From Terebella lapidaria (lineage: Eukaryota > Annelida > Polychaeta > Terebellida > Terebellidae): 64,000 nt of DNA. The stretch covers positions 22,419,667 to 22,483,666 of the forward strand of contig OX424568.1 in assembly GCA_949152475.1 (NCBI GenBank), written 5' to 3'. The notes under the pieces are model-generated. The model saw nothing but the letters and a program-made list of their open reading frames with translations, did no database searches and had not been told where the DNA came from. Shown one piece after another: positions 34,640 through 46,759 of this stretch (positions are counted from its first letter, which is position 1; every line of letters starts with the position of its first letter). Position numbers and translations under genes: made by a program.

Positions 34640-35270
34640 CAAGCAAATGAGTGTGATATTGGGTGCTCCGGAACAGTGAGCATCTCCTGCCCTGCATGCG
34701 ACATTCACTCAGCTATCCACACTTGTAAATTTAGATGCAAATATATCCACAAAATCACAATGATGGGAAAATATATACCATTAGACATGTACATGTATGT
34801 GAGAGGTTTAAGTAACCTTCAACCATGCCTACCATAAAACATTTTAAAGTCTAAACATTATATAATCATGTTTGAGCAGTTTGGAAGTCGAAACCTGTGC
34901 TCCGGCTATGAGTTGCTGGTAAGATGTATGCACTATCTGGCATAGCTGGGAAACTGTGACACGCATGTTTAGCCGCCGTAGGCTGGTGAAGTTGCGATAT
35001 TGCTCAAGACAGGGATATTGATAAGAAGAAAACCAAATTCGTCATGTTTGTCATAAAACATTGTACACACTTTATCTTTGTGGTCAATTTCGAGGAATAT
35101 GTCCAGGTGAGAAGTTGATATTGACTAATCAATCATTTGTTTGCTTTCCAGTCCGTCTGGATATGTTTGATGTAGGTATTCACCAAATCTATGGTCATTT
35201 CGTGATATGACACCATCAATATCTGAAATTGAAATTTAAAAAACTAGCTTTCATATCAACAGTGGACAAA
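34640..35270 (-). mobile_element. Degenerate Penelope-like fragment inside the foldback element
   Basis: The plus strand shows GGTGCTCCGGAACAGTGAGCA and CTCCTGCCC near 34660, matching GGTGTTCCGGAAAGAGTGAGC of the 15.5-kb copy. It then has TTGTCATAAAACATTG and the region around TGGATATGTTTGATGTAGGT, which parallels 15.86-16.03 kb in order. It is more diverged than the other fragments, so it is older or another subfamily. Confidence 0.55.
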
Positions 35271-35518
35271 ACTGACAAAACTGAGTTGTCTCTCTTGAGC
35301 AAATGTCTCTGCTAAGATGCAGTCCCTCCACATTCCTGTAAATTAGATTCGGCACTGTGATTGTCATTATGTCGCATCAATAAATTAAAGTAAGCCAATG
35401 TCTGTGTTTGTCTTAAACTTCAGTTTATGAGTTTACGGAGATCATGTGGCATTTCTAACTTGTTAGTTGAATATGGGTCCACTGGTGCTGGTATGTCTTT
35501 CACTGGTTAAAACATAAA

Positions 35519-36220
35519 TATAGACACCAAAATCTTTTATCTGCCACAGAAGCTAATATATACATGTAGTCGAAATATGGTTTGCAAATTGTTCACAGAT
35601 TTTGATGGCAGTCATATTTAATTCTGAGGCAACCAACACTTACGGAGACACGGCATTATCACCACTGTATTCCTTGGGTCAGAAAATATGGGGTTAGACA
35701 CCAAAATGTTGCCATAATCTCCCATAGAAGCTGAAATATGGCTGAAAACGTGATTTTACAAATTCCCCGGGCTTTTGTGGTGGCCATTTTGGATTTTGAA
35801 ACAACCAACAGTCACATAGATTCAGCCTTATCACCATTGGTTTCCTTAGGTCAGAAAACGTGGGGGAAGACACCAAAATTTTGCTTCTATCTGCCATAGC
35901 AACTGAAATATAGCTGGAGACGTAATTTTACGAATTCCCCGGGGATTTGTGTTGGCCATTTTGGATTTTGAAATAACCAACAGTCACATAGACTCAGCAA
36001 TATCACCATTGGATTCCTTAGGTCAGAAAACGTGGGGGTAGACACCCAAAGTTTGCTTCTATCTGCCATAGCAGCTGAAATATAGCTGGAAACGTGATTT
36101 TATGAATTTCCCGGGTTTTCATGGCAGCCATTTTGGATTTTGAAACAACTAACAGTCACAGATACTCAGCAATATCACCATCAGATTCCTTGGGTCAGAA
36201 AACATTGGGGTAGACACTAA
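35519..36220. repeat. ~187-bp tandem repeats in the foldback right arm
   Basis: AAAACGTGGGGG-type phrases (near 35855 and 36030) and TTTTGGATTTTGAAACAACC-type phrases (near 35788, 35968 and 36132) recur every 160-190 bp. Short open frames inside each unit repeat the same translation, so they are repeat artefacts and not genes. Confidence 0.7.
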
Positions 36221-36669
36221 AATCACCAACTTAGGTGCAGTAGGTAACTCGCTAGGTCAATTTTAAGCTATTTTGCGTATAAATGGTGGCCATCTTGGAT
36301 TTTTGGGAAAACCCCCCTTGGGATTCATGGGGATTTTTTTGTGGGTTATCTATATGATCTCCAGAGTCACTGTGCAAAAATTCAGCTTTGACACCCAAAT
36401 GTCTACCCCAAACCCTAAATACAGTAGACTACATGATTTAATACGTGTATTATATAATAAATGATGAAATAATAATTTAATCATTGTCAGTCTCTTTTCG
36501 CGGCTCAAACAGCGATGATTGATGCAATGGTCCTGACAGCTCCCGTTCATACATGCTGGACTATTGGTCCTATTTCTTCAATGCGCTCGGTCGCCAGGGG
36601 GTTCATGCGGTCAAATGATAGCCGGTCATGTGATCAGTCGTTCACATTTCAAACTGGAAGGAGAAACGG

Positions 36670-38640
36670 CGTACGAAAATAACGAGATATGGCCGAAAAT
36701 GTCGACTCAGCAGAAAAAAAATTTGGCCCAGGGACAAGTTCACCCAACATACCCCTAAGACATGTTTGCCTAGTGTCATGAATCCGAAAATAATGTCCGT
36801 TTCGCTCTACGACGCAATGTTTTCGAGAAATGGCCAAAAATGAAAAACGCCGACTCCGCAAAAGAAAAAATTGGCCCAGGGCCAAGTTCACCTAAGATAC
36901 ACCTAAGACATGTTTGCCTAGTGTCACGAGTCTGAAAATAACATTCGTTTCACTCTACGACGCACGGTTTCCGAGATTTGGCCGAAAATGAAAAACGCTG
37001 ACTCAACAACAACAAAATTGCCCAGGGCTAAGTTCACCCAACATACCCCTAAGCAGGCCTGGGGTAATAGTAATATGTAATTGCAATAGTAATAGTAACG
37101 ATTACATTTTTCCAAGTAATAGTAATATAATAGTAATCAGCTTTTCCAACAGTGGATGTAATAGTAATTGTAATAGTAATATATCTCAATTGTAATATGT
37201 AATATATATTACAATTGCTATTATTTCAGATCATTTACTCAATACCCTTGGCAGGATTATTTGGGGCTATTCTTTATTAAGGCACTCACTTTGTTCTTGT
37301 GGCTGGTCAGACAAACACCAACTCTCTTTGTAAATGAGGCATTCCACCTCCCCCACCTCCCTCCACCCCCCATGCCTTGATTAACTGTTGGAGAGAGTGA
37401 TTGCGTAATCAGTTTGATGGCAATCGAGGCATCAATAGGCAGCCACTGTGTTTATCATACAGTCAATTCAATAAATCACCACATTAATTGTTTGATGATC
37501 TTGTTCGCAACTTCAGAGGTTCAGACTCAAAAAGCAATGTGATCATAAGTACAGGTGTTGTAAAATGTTATATCACCTATATCAATTCGATAATACAGGG
37601 CCGGGGTGGAGTTGCCTTAAATAATAATTCTTATATATTTGAAACCAAACACGCAAAAATACGGTGTGCGAATGTGTGCTATAGAATGATACACTCATGA
37701 GTCTGTTGATCATGATAGTGATTTAATCTTGTAATCGTTCCCCAATGAATGCGATGGCAACTTTGTTTTATGAGTATATTAATTGTTGCTGACTTGTGTT
37801 GAACAATATTTGTTGTGCACTTTGAATTTGAAAAGTAATAGTAATAGTAATTGGTGCAAAAGTAATAGTAATATAATAGATTACTTTTCAAAAATGAAGT
37901 AATTGTAATAGTAATAGTAATAGGTCAAATACTGAAGTAATAGTAATATAATAGATTACATTTCAAAGTAATTGACCCCAGGCCTGCCCCTAAGACATGT
38001 TTGCCTAGTGTCACGAGTCCGAAAATAATGTCCGTTTCGCTCTACGATGCACCGTTTCCGAGATATGGCCGAAAATGAAAAACGCCGACTCAGCAAAAAA
38101 AAATTTGGCCCAGGGCCAAGTTCACCCAACATACCCCTAAGACATGTTTGCCTAGTGTCACGAGTCCGAAAATAATGTCCGTTTCGCTCTACGACGCAAT
38201 GTTTTTGAGAAATGGCCAAAAATGAAAAACGCCGACTCCGCAAAAAAAAAAATTGGCCCAGGGCCAAGTTCACCTAAGATACACCTAAGACATGTTTGCC
38301 TAGTGTCACGAGTCTGAAAATAACATTCGTTTCACTCTACGACGCACGGTTTCCGAGATTTGGCCGAAAATGAAAAACGCCGACTCAACAACAAAAAATT
38401 TGCCCAGGGCTAAGTTCACCCAACATACCCCTAAGACATGTTTGCCTAGTGTCATGAAATCGAAAATAACGTCGGTTTCGCTCTATGGCGCACCGTTTCC
38501 GAGACATGGCCGAATATGAAAAACGCCGACTCCACAAAAAAAAATTTGGCCCAGGGCCAAATACCCCTAAGACATGTTTGTCTAGTGTCACGAGTGCGAA
38601 AATAACGTCCGTTTCGCTCAGATGCACCGTTTCTGAGATA
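36670..38640. repeat. 148-bp satellite array, interrupted by a hAT-type element
   Basis: The phrase AAGTTCACC recurs at 36736, 36884, 37030, 38118, 38266 and 38412, giving spacings of 146-148 bp once the insertion is removed. Each monomer holds ACCCCTAAGACATGTTTGCC, GTCACGAGTC and GAAAAACGCCGACTC. Blocks of about three monomers before and after the insertion correspond more closely than neighbours do, so a higher-order repeat exists. A diverged copy lies at 56.34-56.64 kb. Confidence 0.85.
37054..37986. mobile_element. Non-autonomous hAT-type element (933 bp) with exact 8-bp target duplication
   Basis: The terminal inverted repeats are CAGGCCTGGGGT (12 bp perfect). The 8-bp CCCCTAAG lies directly outside both ends (37046-37053 and 37987-37994). 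Neighbouring satellite monomers show the same sequence with one CCCCTAAG, that is, the empty site. Subterminal regions are dense in TAATAGTAAT motifs, which could bind a transposase. No transposase ORF is present. The TIR start CAGG.CTGGGG and the 8-bp duplication are diagnostic of hAT. Confidence 0.92.
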
Positions 38641-38972
38641 TGCATTGAGCCTTAAGGATGACTCACCAAAATTGTTTTCGGCCCCTGGGTCAAATTTCGT
38701 TTGAGGGATTGACCCCATAATCGATAGGGTTCCTCTGCGACACTATATCAACATATATGTCAAGTTTGAGAATGGTAGCACAAGTATTTTTTGATTTACC
38801 ATCCGGAAACCATTTGACACAAAATTCATCCTCACGGACTAACCGGACCTCGGAGCCGGCTCCAAAACAATAGGGTTCATCTATGTAATATATGTGATAA
38901 CTGGTGAACATTTCTTGAAGATTCGTCAAGGCGTTCTTGAGTTATCGTCCGGAAACCGAAAAGTGAAAAAAA
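38641..38972. repeat. Tail segment linked to the 148-bp satellite
   Basis: The sequence around CATTGAGCC, TTGACCCCATA and GAGTTATCGTCCGGAAACCG recurs in diverged form after the satellite copy at 56.64-56.96 kb (GGGAGCATCA, TTGAACCCATA, GAGTTATTGCATGGAAACC). Satellite and tail therefore travel together as one element. Confidence 0.6.
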
Positions 38973-38974
38973 GA

Positions 38975-39023
38975 AAAAAGAATTCTGACAAAACCAAAAG
39001 GTGGTTTTGTCAGAATTCTTTTT
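38975..39023. repeat. Perfect 21-bp-arm hairpin at an element junction
   Basis: AAAAAGAATTCTGACAAAACC (21 bp at 38975-38995, arm given by its ends AAAAAG...AAACC) is followed by a 7-base loop AAAAGGT and then its exact complement (39003-39023). It lies between the satellite tail and the AAGGTCA MITE. Confidence 0.8.
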
Positions 39024-39029
39024 TTCTTT

Positions 39030-39783
39030 CTTTTTTTTGACCTTTGACTTCACTTCCAAGGTCAGATCACAAAATGGCTAAAATCTCGCTTATGATCGAC
39101 TTTACAGCTTACAAACCAATTGGGGACATATAGGAAGTGGTATATGCTGAATATTGTCATGACCTTGAACTTGCCCTCATTTTCAAGGTCAGAGCATAAA
39201 ATGGCTAATATCTCGCTTATTATCAACTTTACAGCTTAGGAATCAATTGCGAACATACAGTAATTCTCAAGGTCAAAACACAAAATGGCTAAAATCTCGC
39301 TTATGATCGACTTTACAGCTTACAAACCAATTGGGGACATATAGGAAGTGGTATATGCTGAATATTGTCATGACCTTGAACTTGCCCTCATTTCCAAGGT
39401 CAGAGCATAAAATGGCTAATATCTCGCTTATTATCAACTTTACAGCTTAGGAATCAATTGCGAACATACAGTAATTCTCAAGGTCAAAACACAAAATGGC
39501 TCAAATCTCGCTTATGATCGACTTTACAGCTTACAAACCAATTGGGGACATATAGGAAGTGGTATATGCTGAATATTGTCATGACCTTGAACTTGCCCTC
39601 ATTTTCAAGGTCAGAGCATAAAATGGCTAATATCTCGCTTATTATCAACTTTACAGCTTAATCATCAATTGTGAACATATAGTAAAGGATACTTGCTGAA
39701 TATTGTCTTGACCTTGAATTTGATCTTTGACCTCGTCGGGACAAAATGGCTAATATCTAAGAAGTAAAACATTGTCCGGTAAC
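39030..39783 (-). mobile_element. AAGGTCA MITE 4 with a 211-bp higher-order repeat
   Basis: Read on the minus strand, it starts with GGTTACCGGAC (complement at 39773-39783), as MITE 3 does. ATAGGAAGTGG recurs at 39130, 39341 and 39552, a period of 211 bp made of one ~135-bp monomer and one shortened monomer. The three higher-order copies are nearly identical, so they are recent. The far end is missing at 39030. Confidence 0.75.
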
Positions 39784-39799
39784 CTTTCTTAGCCCTTGC

Positions 39800-41290
39800 G
39801 CTATTTTTTTACATATGCGTATACATTGTCTAGACTCAGAAAATAATTATCCCACACCATTGGAACAGATATTGCACATACATTCACAATCAAGTGACAT
39901 TCAAAGTGACATTCATCATCTGCAGGGAACTATCGTACCGAAAACATTTTAATTGTCACTTTCATGGGTTGGAAAAGTCGGCATCACAAAAGGCGATGCA
40001 TCACAGTTTTCAATTGATATATGAAGCTTGCACTCTTAGTTACACGTATATATGATTGCGAGAGAGTGAGCGTCTCTAATTTAGTTCCATTGTCTCGAAA
40101 TACCGGGTAACACAGTGAATACATGTGCTACTTTCTCATAGCATTATTAATCTCGACAGGCCCCGAAGTTAGCTAGTCAATGCCATTGAGTCCGGAAATG
40201 ATCAATTTCAACTGCCTGAAACACTCAAAATGATTGTGACAATATGATGACCAATATTAACGTAAGTATGTAAAGGATGTAAAGCGTGGCCTGAAAACCC
40301 TCATTCTGAATAGTGCACTGTCACTCAACATGATTATTTCACATTAGTTTTGTCACTTCTAAGGCAAGTCTATCGACACTTTTGAGGCTATTCAGATAAC
40401 AAAAAATAATCAAATGCTAACAAGTGCACAAAGGACACATACGTATGGTAATACCAAGCCTTATCTGATCAAATTTAATAAACAACGAAACCAATTACTG
40501 TCATATCGAAAAAGGCCTAATAATATGTGACCGTGCCGAATAATGAAGGAGGCCAGGTTTTGTTTCAAATTTATTCGAATCCAGCGCCTAATGAATAACA
40601 ACAGATGAATAATCATACACGTACAGTAATAATGTCGATCAGACTGTATCTCGGGCAAGTGCCACGGAATAATACAATATACTTGTACCAATATACACTA
40701 ATAGACGTGGAATCAATAATACACTACAATATTCAAATATGGATTCACTACAATTTACTACAATTATACCTGATGAATAACAACAGATGAATAATCATAC
40801 ACGTACAGTAATAATGTCGATCAGACTGTATCTCGGGCAAGTGCGGTTCGAACTTGCCGCCAAACCTATTTATAGTGCAGTGCATGAACAAAGAAAAATA
40901 TAGAATGACCAATGAATGTCTTCATAGCGGCGTCGTATCCAACGGGCTGAGAAATGGTCAATACATAAATAAACATGTGCACGTGGTGAATTTGGACCAT
41001 TCGCTCTAGTCATCCACTTCATTATTTCGCAGGTGAGTATCGTTGGCCATCACTTGGTCTGAAGCCCTAATTAAAATGTGGAAATTCGAAGTGTGCCATT
41101 TCACTACATGTATTAGAAAAGGAAATGTACAGACTGACCTTTGAAATACAATCATACCTCAGTAAATGATACAAGTATCAGATTTCAAGGTTACATTACA
41201 AAGACAATTGACCCGTCCGAGAACAGGTAAAGATGGAACCAATCAGTTTGGTGTTGAACTACCATTGTGTATTGTGGAATACAAATAACA
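39800..41290. repeat. Segmental duplication pair 3, copy b
   Basis: Partner of 31240-32660. It lacks the hammerhead-type insertion and carries a local direct duplication at 40591-40844. No gene recognised. Confidence 0.7.
40591..40844. repeat. 72-bp direct duplication, 182-bp offset
   Basis: The block starting ATGAATAACAACAGATGAAT at 40591 recurs at 40773, through TCTCGGGCAAGTGC, with no visible difference. It is a recent local event. Confidence 0.85.
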
Positions 41291-42539
41291 CCTAACTGGC
41301 TGTTTTTGGACGTGTATGGTTACCAGCGATCACATTCCGTTTCATCCTCTCCCGAGGGCTCGTGGCATATTTTTATATTTAACATTACACGCGACGAATA
41401 AATTATTGCACTGGGATTTAACACCAGTCATCATATATACAGTGGAGATAATTATTTGTATGGCTAGTGTAAATGTTTGGAATAAGAGATTTCGTTAAAC
41501 GTTGTCAATATAGGAAAATAATACACAATTATTTCAACGGGTAAGGTGGACACAATTTTTTTCAGGTATTAACCTTGTAACCACCAAGATTATGCTGAAA
41601 AATGGGGCCTGAAGACGTGCATTGATGTTGATTATTGAAGAATGAAAACATGATCGTGGTATCGACAGGGTTATAATATTTAGAATGATGAACATTGGAT
41701 GGCAATTTCAGTTTGAAAATGTACTTCGTGTCGTAGAAAACATGTTATCGTGCTCAACGACGATATGAACATTTTGCTTATAGTTCTATGATAACAATAA
41801 AGAGTTTCTTATGGAACTCTTCGATTATATGGCAGCCAATAGAAACGGCTCAGACTATTAGTATATTTTTCTGGATATTCATCATTTCAGTATTAAATCT
41901 AAATGCAAACGGTAATATATGGCTTCGGCAGATATAGAAACCAAGTACGACGCTGACCAAAAGAGGAGCAATATCATAACTGTAATGAATCAGTTTATTT
42001 CGCAAATGCTTTAATCCATGGCGCTAATTGAACAACTACAAAACCAACCATGGTATAATCCTAGTTGACTATTGAATGGGCGTGGACTTCCACATATCGG
42101 GTAGATTTTCCATATTTGTAATTTTTCCATTTTCCATTTTTCCATATTTGTAATTACTCCATGGATGCAATCTAATTAGTATCACCATTAAGCATCGATA
42201 CATGCAGATGAAGTCATAGAAAACATGGTGTGGGCCGCGATTAGCGATTATTCAAGTCTGATGTGATGGTGATGCCAAATATCGAAATGTACGGACAAAT
42301 ATTATAAACCATACAGGAATTTGGTCAATATGAAGTGAAAGATCCGCACTAACCCGGCATGTCGACAATATATAACAACGTTGGAGGTATACCATACTTC
42401 CATATTAGTACTATGTGGCGTGAACGTTCCATGCACATAGGGAATATTTTATTACAGCTACCTCCCAAATCCGACGCAAATGTGATAACTTGATCTTCAA
42501 TTAACAATACTAGTGTGGATGAAAGATTGCTCGTCATGA
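41291..42539. other. Gene-free stretch
   Basis: AT-rich; no coding sign or repeat recognised. Confidence 0.4.
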
Positions 42540-42860
42540 CCCTATCTCTCCTGGGAGAGTAGCATCCTCATATTTGGGATGTCTTCCCACACGCACATCA
42601 CCGTGACATTTCTGAGATCGCGGAACTTATCTAATATCAGATTCCGGTCAGTGTCCGGAAAGTATAATCTACAATTTGGTTTCATTACACTGATTTTAGA
42701 TAGAATACTCGCTGACCTGACTAATCCCGCATCCTGATTTTGTGAACAAAATCATATTTCTACATGCAACGTATACTGAATGCCATCATAGCCAATTTAA
42801 ACAACACACCACCTGATCATAGAAGTCCCATGTCACTATCTGGAATCATGTGTCAGGGGC
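42540..42860. repeat. Diverged segmental repeat 4, copy a
   Basis: Shares TCCGGTCAGTGTCCG-like and ATTTTAGATA phrases with 45.27-45.62 kb (TTCGGTCAGTGTCCG, ATTTTAGATAAAG), in the same order. A shorter and weaker third match lies at 44.14-44.31 kb. Non-coding. Confidence 0.4.
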
Positions 42861-42970
42861 CACATCTGCACAGAAAATGCTTCCGTGGTCGATCGATCAG
42901 CAATTTAACAAAGCTGCTAATTGTCACGATACCTCCTCTAGTCATTAGATGGCTATATCCCACAAGATGA

Positions 42971-45269
42971 GGTGAACGCCTGTGTTGTGTTGATGTGTTG
43001 TGTTATAGTGTTGATGTCACTGCCCTAAATTAAACGTTAATCGTATCTTGAATGGGTGTGAGTCATGCTGAGATTCACGTATATTTCTCAGATGTTGGGA
43101 GTCGGTCGCAGACCTCAGTTCAAAATGTAGTATGAGATTATGATGCAATAATGTTTTTATAAACCCAAACTGCATATGCTGGAATATACACGAACTACAA
43201 ACACGAATTTATCAAATTTCATGTTGAAATTATACTGTTTTGTCATTGATTCTGCACAATGGATAGTATGATGATTGTTCTCGTGTTATGTAATTGCTTG
43301 CATGCTAACAAATATACTTGGTGCGAAAAGAATAGGTTTATATATAACGTACGCAGATACGAGACACCGTAGGACATGCGATACAACTTTTACCAGAGAG
43401 CTAAATGTTGACTTCGATTATTACCACTATGTATCTTCATAGCAAAAAAAATATCTGCTTGTAGACACCCAATGGTTTCCATAATGGTCATATTTCTTGG
43501 TGGTCACACGGTGGTTTGTCAAACGTATTATATATTACTGCACATAATTCGTTCACAGAGAAGTGTGCATACATTTTTGAAAATCAACGATACTTGAAAA
43601 TGTCTTGAATTATGAATTAGGTCAGGTATTCAAATTACATCCTCAGAAGTTTTATGCCACTGTGTCAACCATTACTTTGAATACATCCATTGTGAGTGGC
43701 TCACCAAAAGAGCTTGAGACTCCGTTACGCTGAGCAGGAAATATTCCAAATTGGGATTGAAATCTTGTATGGGTGCATTTGGCAATTCCTTGTCCACTCA
43801 CACACAAAAGAAGCCAATGACAAAAATTTAAGCCATGGTCCACATTACTAACTTCATGCCTAAGCTTTTTTATTGGATTACTCTGAGCACTTGAACAGAT
43901 AGAATATCACGAATTGAACAAGTAAAAACTAAGTTATTTTTACATGACCCTGTTGATAACTGTTTGTAAGGCCAAATACTATACTTCTACAAGATGCATG
44001 TCATAGCAGCATGGTTTCAAGTAAAACCTTGATCATGATGTCAGATGAGATTTGACTGCGTTATTTTTTTTATCATTAATCAACAAGATCGAGTTTGGGA
44101 ATTACTATATCATTACTTTGGTTAGTCTTGTTTGGGCCCACTCAAATGACCTCATGTCAATCTACGACTATTATGGGAACTGTTGCTCCACTGAATGTGG
44201 AGGTCGCTTCACTCTCGGATACCTGCCAAGATTGTTTAATGTTGATTAACACGAAACTTAGACGATATTTGATTTCAATCAGCGTCCAATATATTTTATG
44301 ACGTGATCCGGTTGAGCTACCAGGAAGCTGTCCTGTTCACGGTTGGATTTTCACACGTGGCTTACTGTAGTTCATGCATCCACCTGATCGACGATATGCT
44401 AGATAAGACTTGATATCGGCCTGGAGGACAACTAGTACTTAGCTAATTTGTCATGAAAACGTGGTTTAAACCGCCTCAGCGCCCGTTCTTTGTTGCCTAT
44501 TGACCTTTACTAAGTTAACTTTATCGATTGGTAAATTAGAGATAAAAGGAACAATTTTACACGAATAGGACTTCTGTCTATCATTTCATCGTGTCCTTGA
44601 GAAATGATTAGAATTTACATAAGCATGATTTTTCATTCTCTCGTTTTTCTTCCCTGCAAAGCCATGGTTATTATTTCGAGCTAAAATCGCCATGTTGTTG
44701 TGATTGTTTTCACGAAGCAGCTTATACCACACGCTGGTCAGAGAATGAACGTGCCTTGATTAAGCTCTTGTATGGGTGCAATTGAGTGTTATCAGTCACC
44801 ACGCGTGCCCATGAAACCATAATACTGCAGTAATGATCATGATCCGAGATTCAAAATAATAAGCGATTCTTCATTGACATGATTTATGATCTGACTACTT
44901 CCCATATTGTGGAATTGAGCGGAATTACAAAAGAATATTTACATACATGTTGCAGTTTGTGGAATGAATACGGAGTGATGAGGATCAATCCGACAAGACT
45001 TGAGATCCTCTTCCAGTACGATTCATCCACATCAAATGTTTCGACGTATTTCTAGTTTAATGGTAATCATTTGGTGAATGTATTTTTTATTCAATCATTC
45101 TGTTTTCAGTCATGGCACAATTTCCTTTTGTCTATGTACTATTATATGCTTATTCGCTTTCCTTGTTTCCTTGTTCCGTCTACATAGCAAATATTGTATT
45201 ACAACCACCTCTATTATCCAAGGTAAACCTGACAACTCGATCCATAATTAACACCACTTCTGTAAGAGT
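42971..45269. other. Largely unique gene-free stretch
   Basis: Apart from a weak third copy of segmental repeat 4 near 44.14-44.31 kb, I see no element end, exon or RNA gene. Confidence 0.4.
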
Positions 45270-45605
45270 TGTGTCCTAGTATGACCTTATTCGCCCCCAT
45301 GTCTGTCTGGAAGGTAACATTTCATTGGGTATTCGTCTCACACGCAACACTCCTGCCCTGACACTTTTGTAATGCTGATCAGCACGAGATCTCGACGATA
45401 TCCGATTTCGGTCAGTGTCCGATTAGGTTTGATCAGACTAATTTTAGATAAAGACACTGTTTTGGAAAGACAAAATCCGCAACACTAATTTATGAAATAC
45501 TAAATTTCAACATCGGTTACAGTAAGAAAACTAATAAATTTCCACATCGGTTACAGGTAAGAATGTTCAACCTGGTCATAACCATGTTTATGTCACTATC
45601 GGAGT
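45270..45605. repeat. Diverged segmental repeat 4, copy b
   Basis: Partner of 42540-42860. It leads into the candidate exon that follows. Confidence 0.4.
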
Positions 45606-45645
45606 TTTGGTGTTATGTCTTTCAACAAAGAAAATATATTCCCAG

Positions 45646-45843
45646 CAATATACCGTTGATATCAAGTGGGCGCAAATGGCACAAGACAAAATGTCAATGT
45701 CCGGCCTTAATATGGACGATAGTGTCACCAAATATGCACAGGCATGTTTCCCAAATGATGTTGTTGGTAGAATTCTAGAAGAGGTGCAACCAAAGTTACG
45801 TAATGATACGCGAGTTACACTGTTGATGGCCTACATCACGTGA
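45646..45843 (+). CDS. Candidate terminal exon, function unknown
   Basis: After an acceptor-like TATTCCCAG near 45637-45645, the frame reads about 65 codons to a TGA at 45841-45843. It ends KYAQACFPNDVV, ILEEVQPKLRNDTRVTLLMA. Composition is protein-like and balanced, unlike the AT-rich noise around it, and it has one Cys and no membrane segment. Upstream exons were not found. No AATAAA follows closely. I cannot name a family; a chance frame is possible. Confidence 0.3.
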   Translation, partial: QYTVDIKWAQMAQDKMSMSGLNMDDSVTKYAQACFPNDVVGRILEEVQPKLRNDTRVTLLMAYIT

Positions 45844-46195
45844 TTTATTATTAAGTTCTTTATGATGAAATAAGGATGTGAAACATAAAATGTGTAAATG
45901 AAGTGTTACAAAGGGTATGTTCGGTGTCATGGTGTTAATGTACTTAGTCTACATATATCCCCATAGGTTTAGTGTACGTTACATGATTCTCCACATAACA
46001 TGGACAATTTACTCAACCGAACATTTAATGCACCCGTTTATTACCCAGAATGTGCCACCAATTAACATCGTTTTTTTAAAGAGAAAATCTACATTGTGTG
46101 GCTATATGAAACTGAATCAATAAGTCATTCATTATATTCTTGGATAATGAAGAACAAGAACCGAGGAAGAATATTCTGGTTGTAGATATCTGTCG

Positions 46196-46310
46196 GGCTT
46201 ATTTTTATTCCGGAGATGCTGTATTCACGTTTGTTATTTACATCATCAACATCTGGTTGTGTTAGTGGTAATAGGTGGAAACTTAAATTCCTGATGATTA
46301 TGGCTATAAC
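46196..46310 (+). repeat. Hammerhead-type repeat starting at the cleavage position
   Basis: Begins TGTCGGGCTT, that is, at the GUC/GGGC junction, and runs through CGTTTGTTATTTACATCATC to GGTGGTAATAGG-like sequence. A separate copy follows at 46550. Confidence 0.6.
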
Positions 46311-46549
46311 TTCCAAACGACCTGGAGCAACTGCCCTCAATTGTAATTCATCGAATGTCAGCAATATTGTCAGTGTAATTTGTGATTTATTCCCGCTGTT
46401 TCAAAGTCATAAAAACTATGGTCTCTCAACTGATTCGTTGTTTGTTTACAGTCCACTGCGACTGATCGAGTTACATCATATTTTTGCATAGTCCGTAATT
46501 TCGGTGTATAAAATATACGAATACATTAACATTGGTATTCGTATATGAC

Positions 46550-46682
46550 GCCAGTGTGTGTCTTTCGATATACTATTTGGTTGTGCTTTGTTTCTATCGC
46601 AAAATGTTGTATTTTACGTTTGTTCTTGTCATCATCAAAACCTGACTGTATTGGTGGTAATAGATTGACACTTACATTCACA
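46550..46682 (+). repeat. Hammerhead-type repeat, 5'-truncated within the core
   Basis: Starts at GACGCCAGTGTGTGTCTTTC, inside the core just after CTGAT, and ends at TTGACACTTACATTCAC. Confidence 0.65.
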
Positions 46683-46759
46683 CGAGCGTGGATACCAGCA
46701 AAATTTCCCGGGAAATACAAGTTATATTACATATACCATTCCTGTCATCGTATATGTAA

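Larger units (their letters stand above)
33823..36431. mobile_element. Foldback element with long inverted arms
   Basis: The left arm (33823 to about 34430) and right arm (about 35500 to 36431) are inverted copies, starting and ending TAGTCTAC/GTAGACTA, with GGTAGACATTTGGGTGTC and its complement just inside. The right arm is longer because it carries three to four tandem units of about 187 bp, while the left carries about two. The spacer holds a degenerate Penelope-like fragment. No transposase is present. No target duplication could be fixed. Confidence 0.75.

Noticed and set aside
35694-36069. Two related small proteins beginning MADRSK
   Set aside because: They are translations of the 187-bp tandem units of the foldback element and repeat only because the DNA repeats.
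36350-36550. Telomere or centromere satellite near 36-39 kb
   Set aside because: Arrays are short, interrupted and element-bound, and no TTAGGG-type repeats are seen. There is no support for a chromosome landmark.
39030-39783. CRISPR-like regular repeats
   Set aside because: The repeats are long (135-211 bp), contiguous and lack unique spacers, and the surroundings are eukaryotic transposons. They are MITE-internal tandem repeats.
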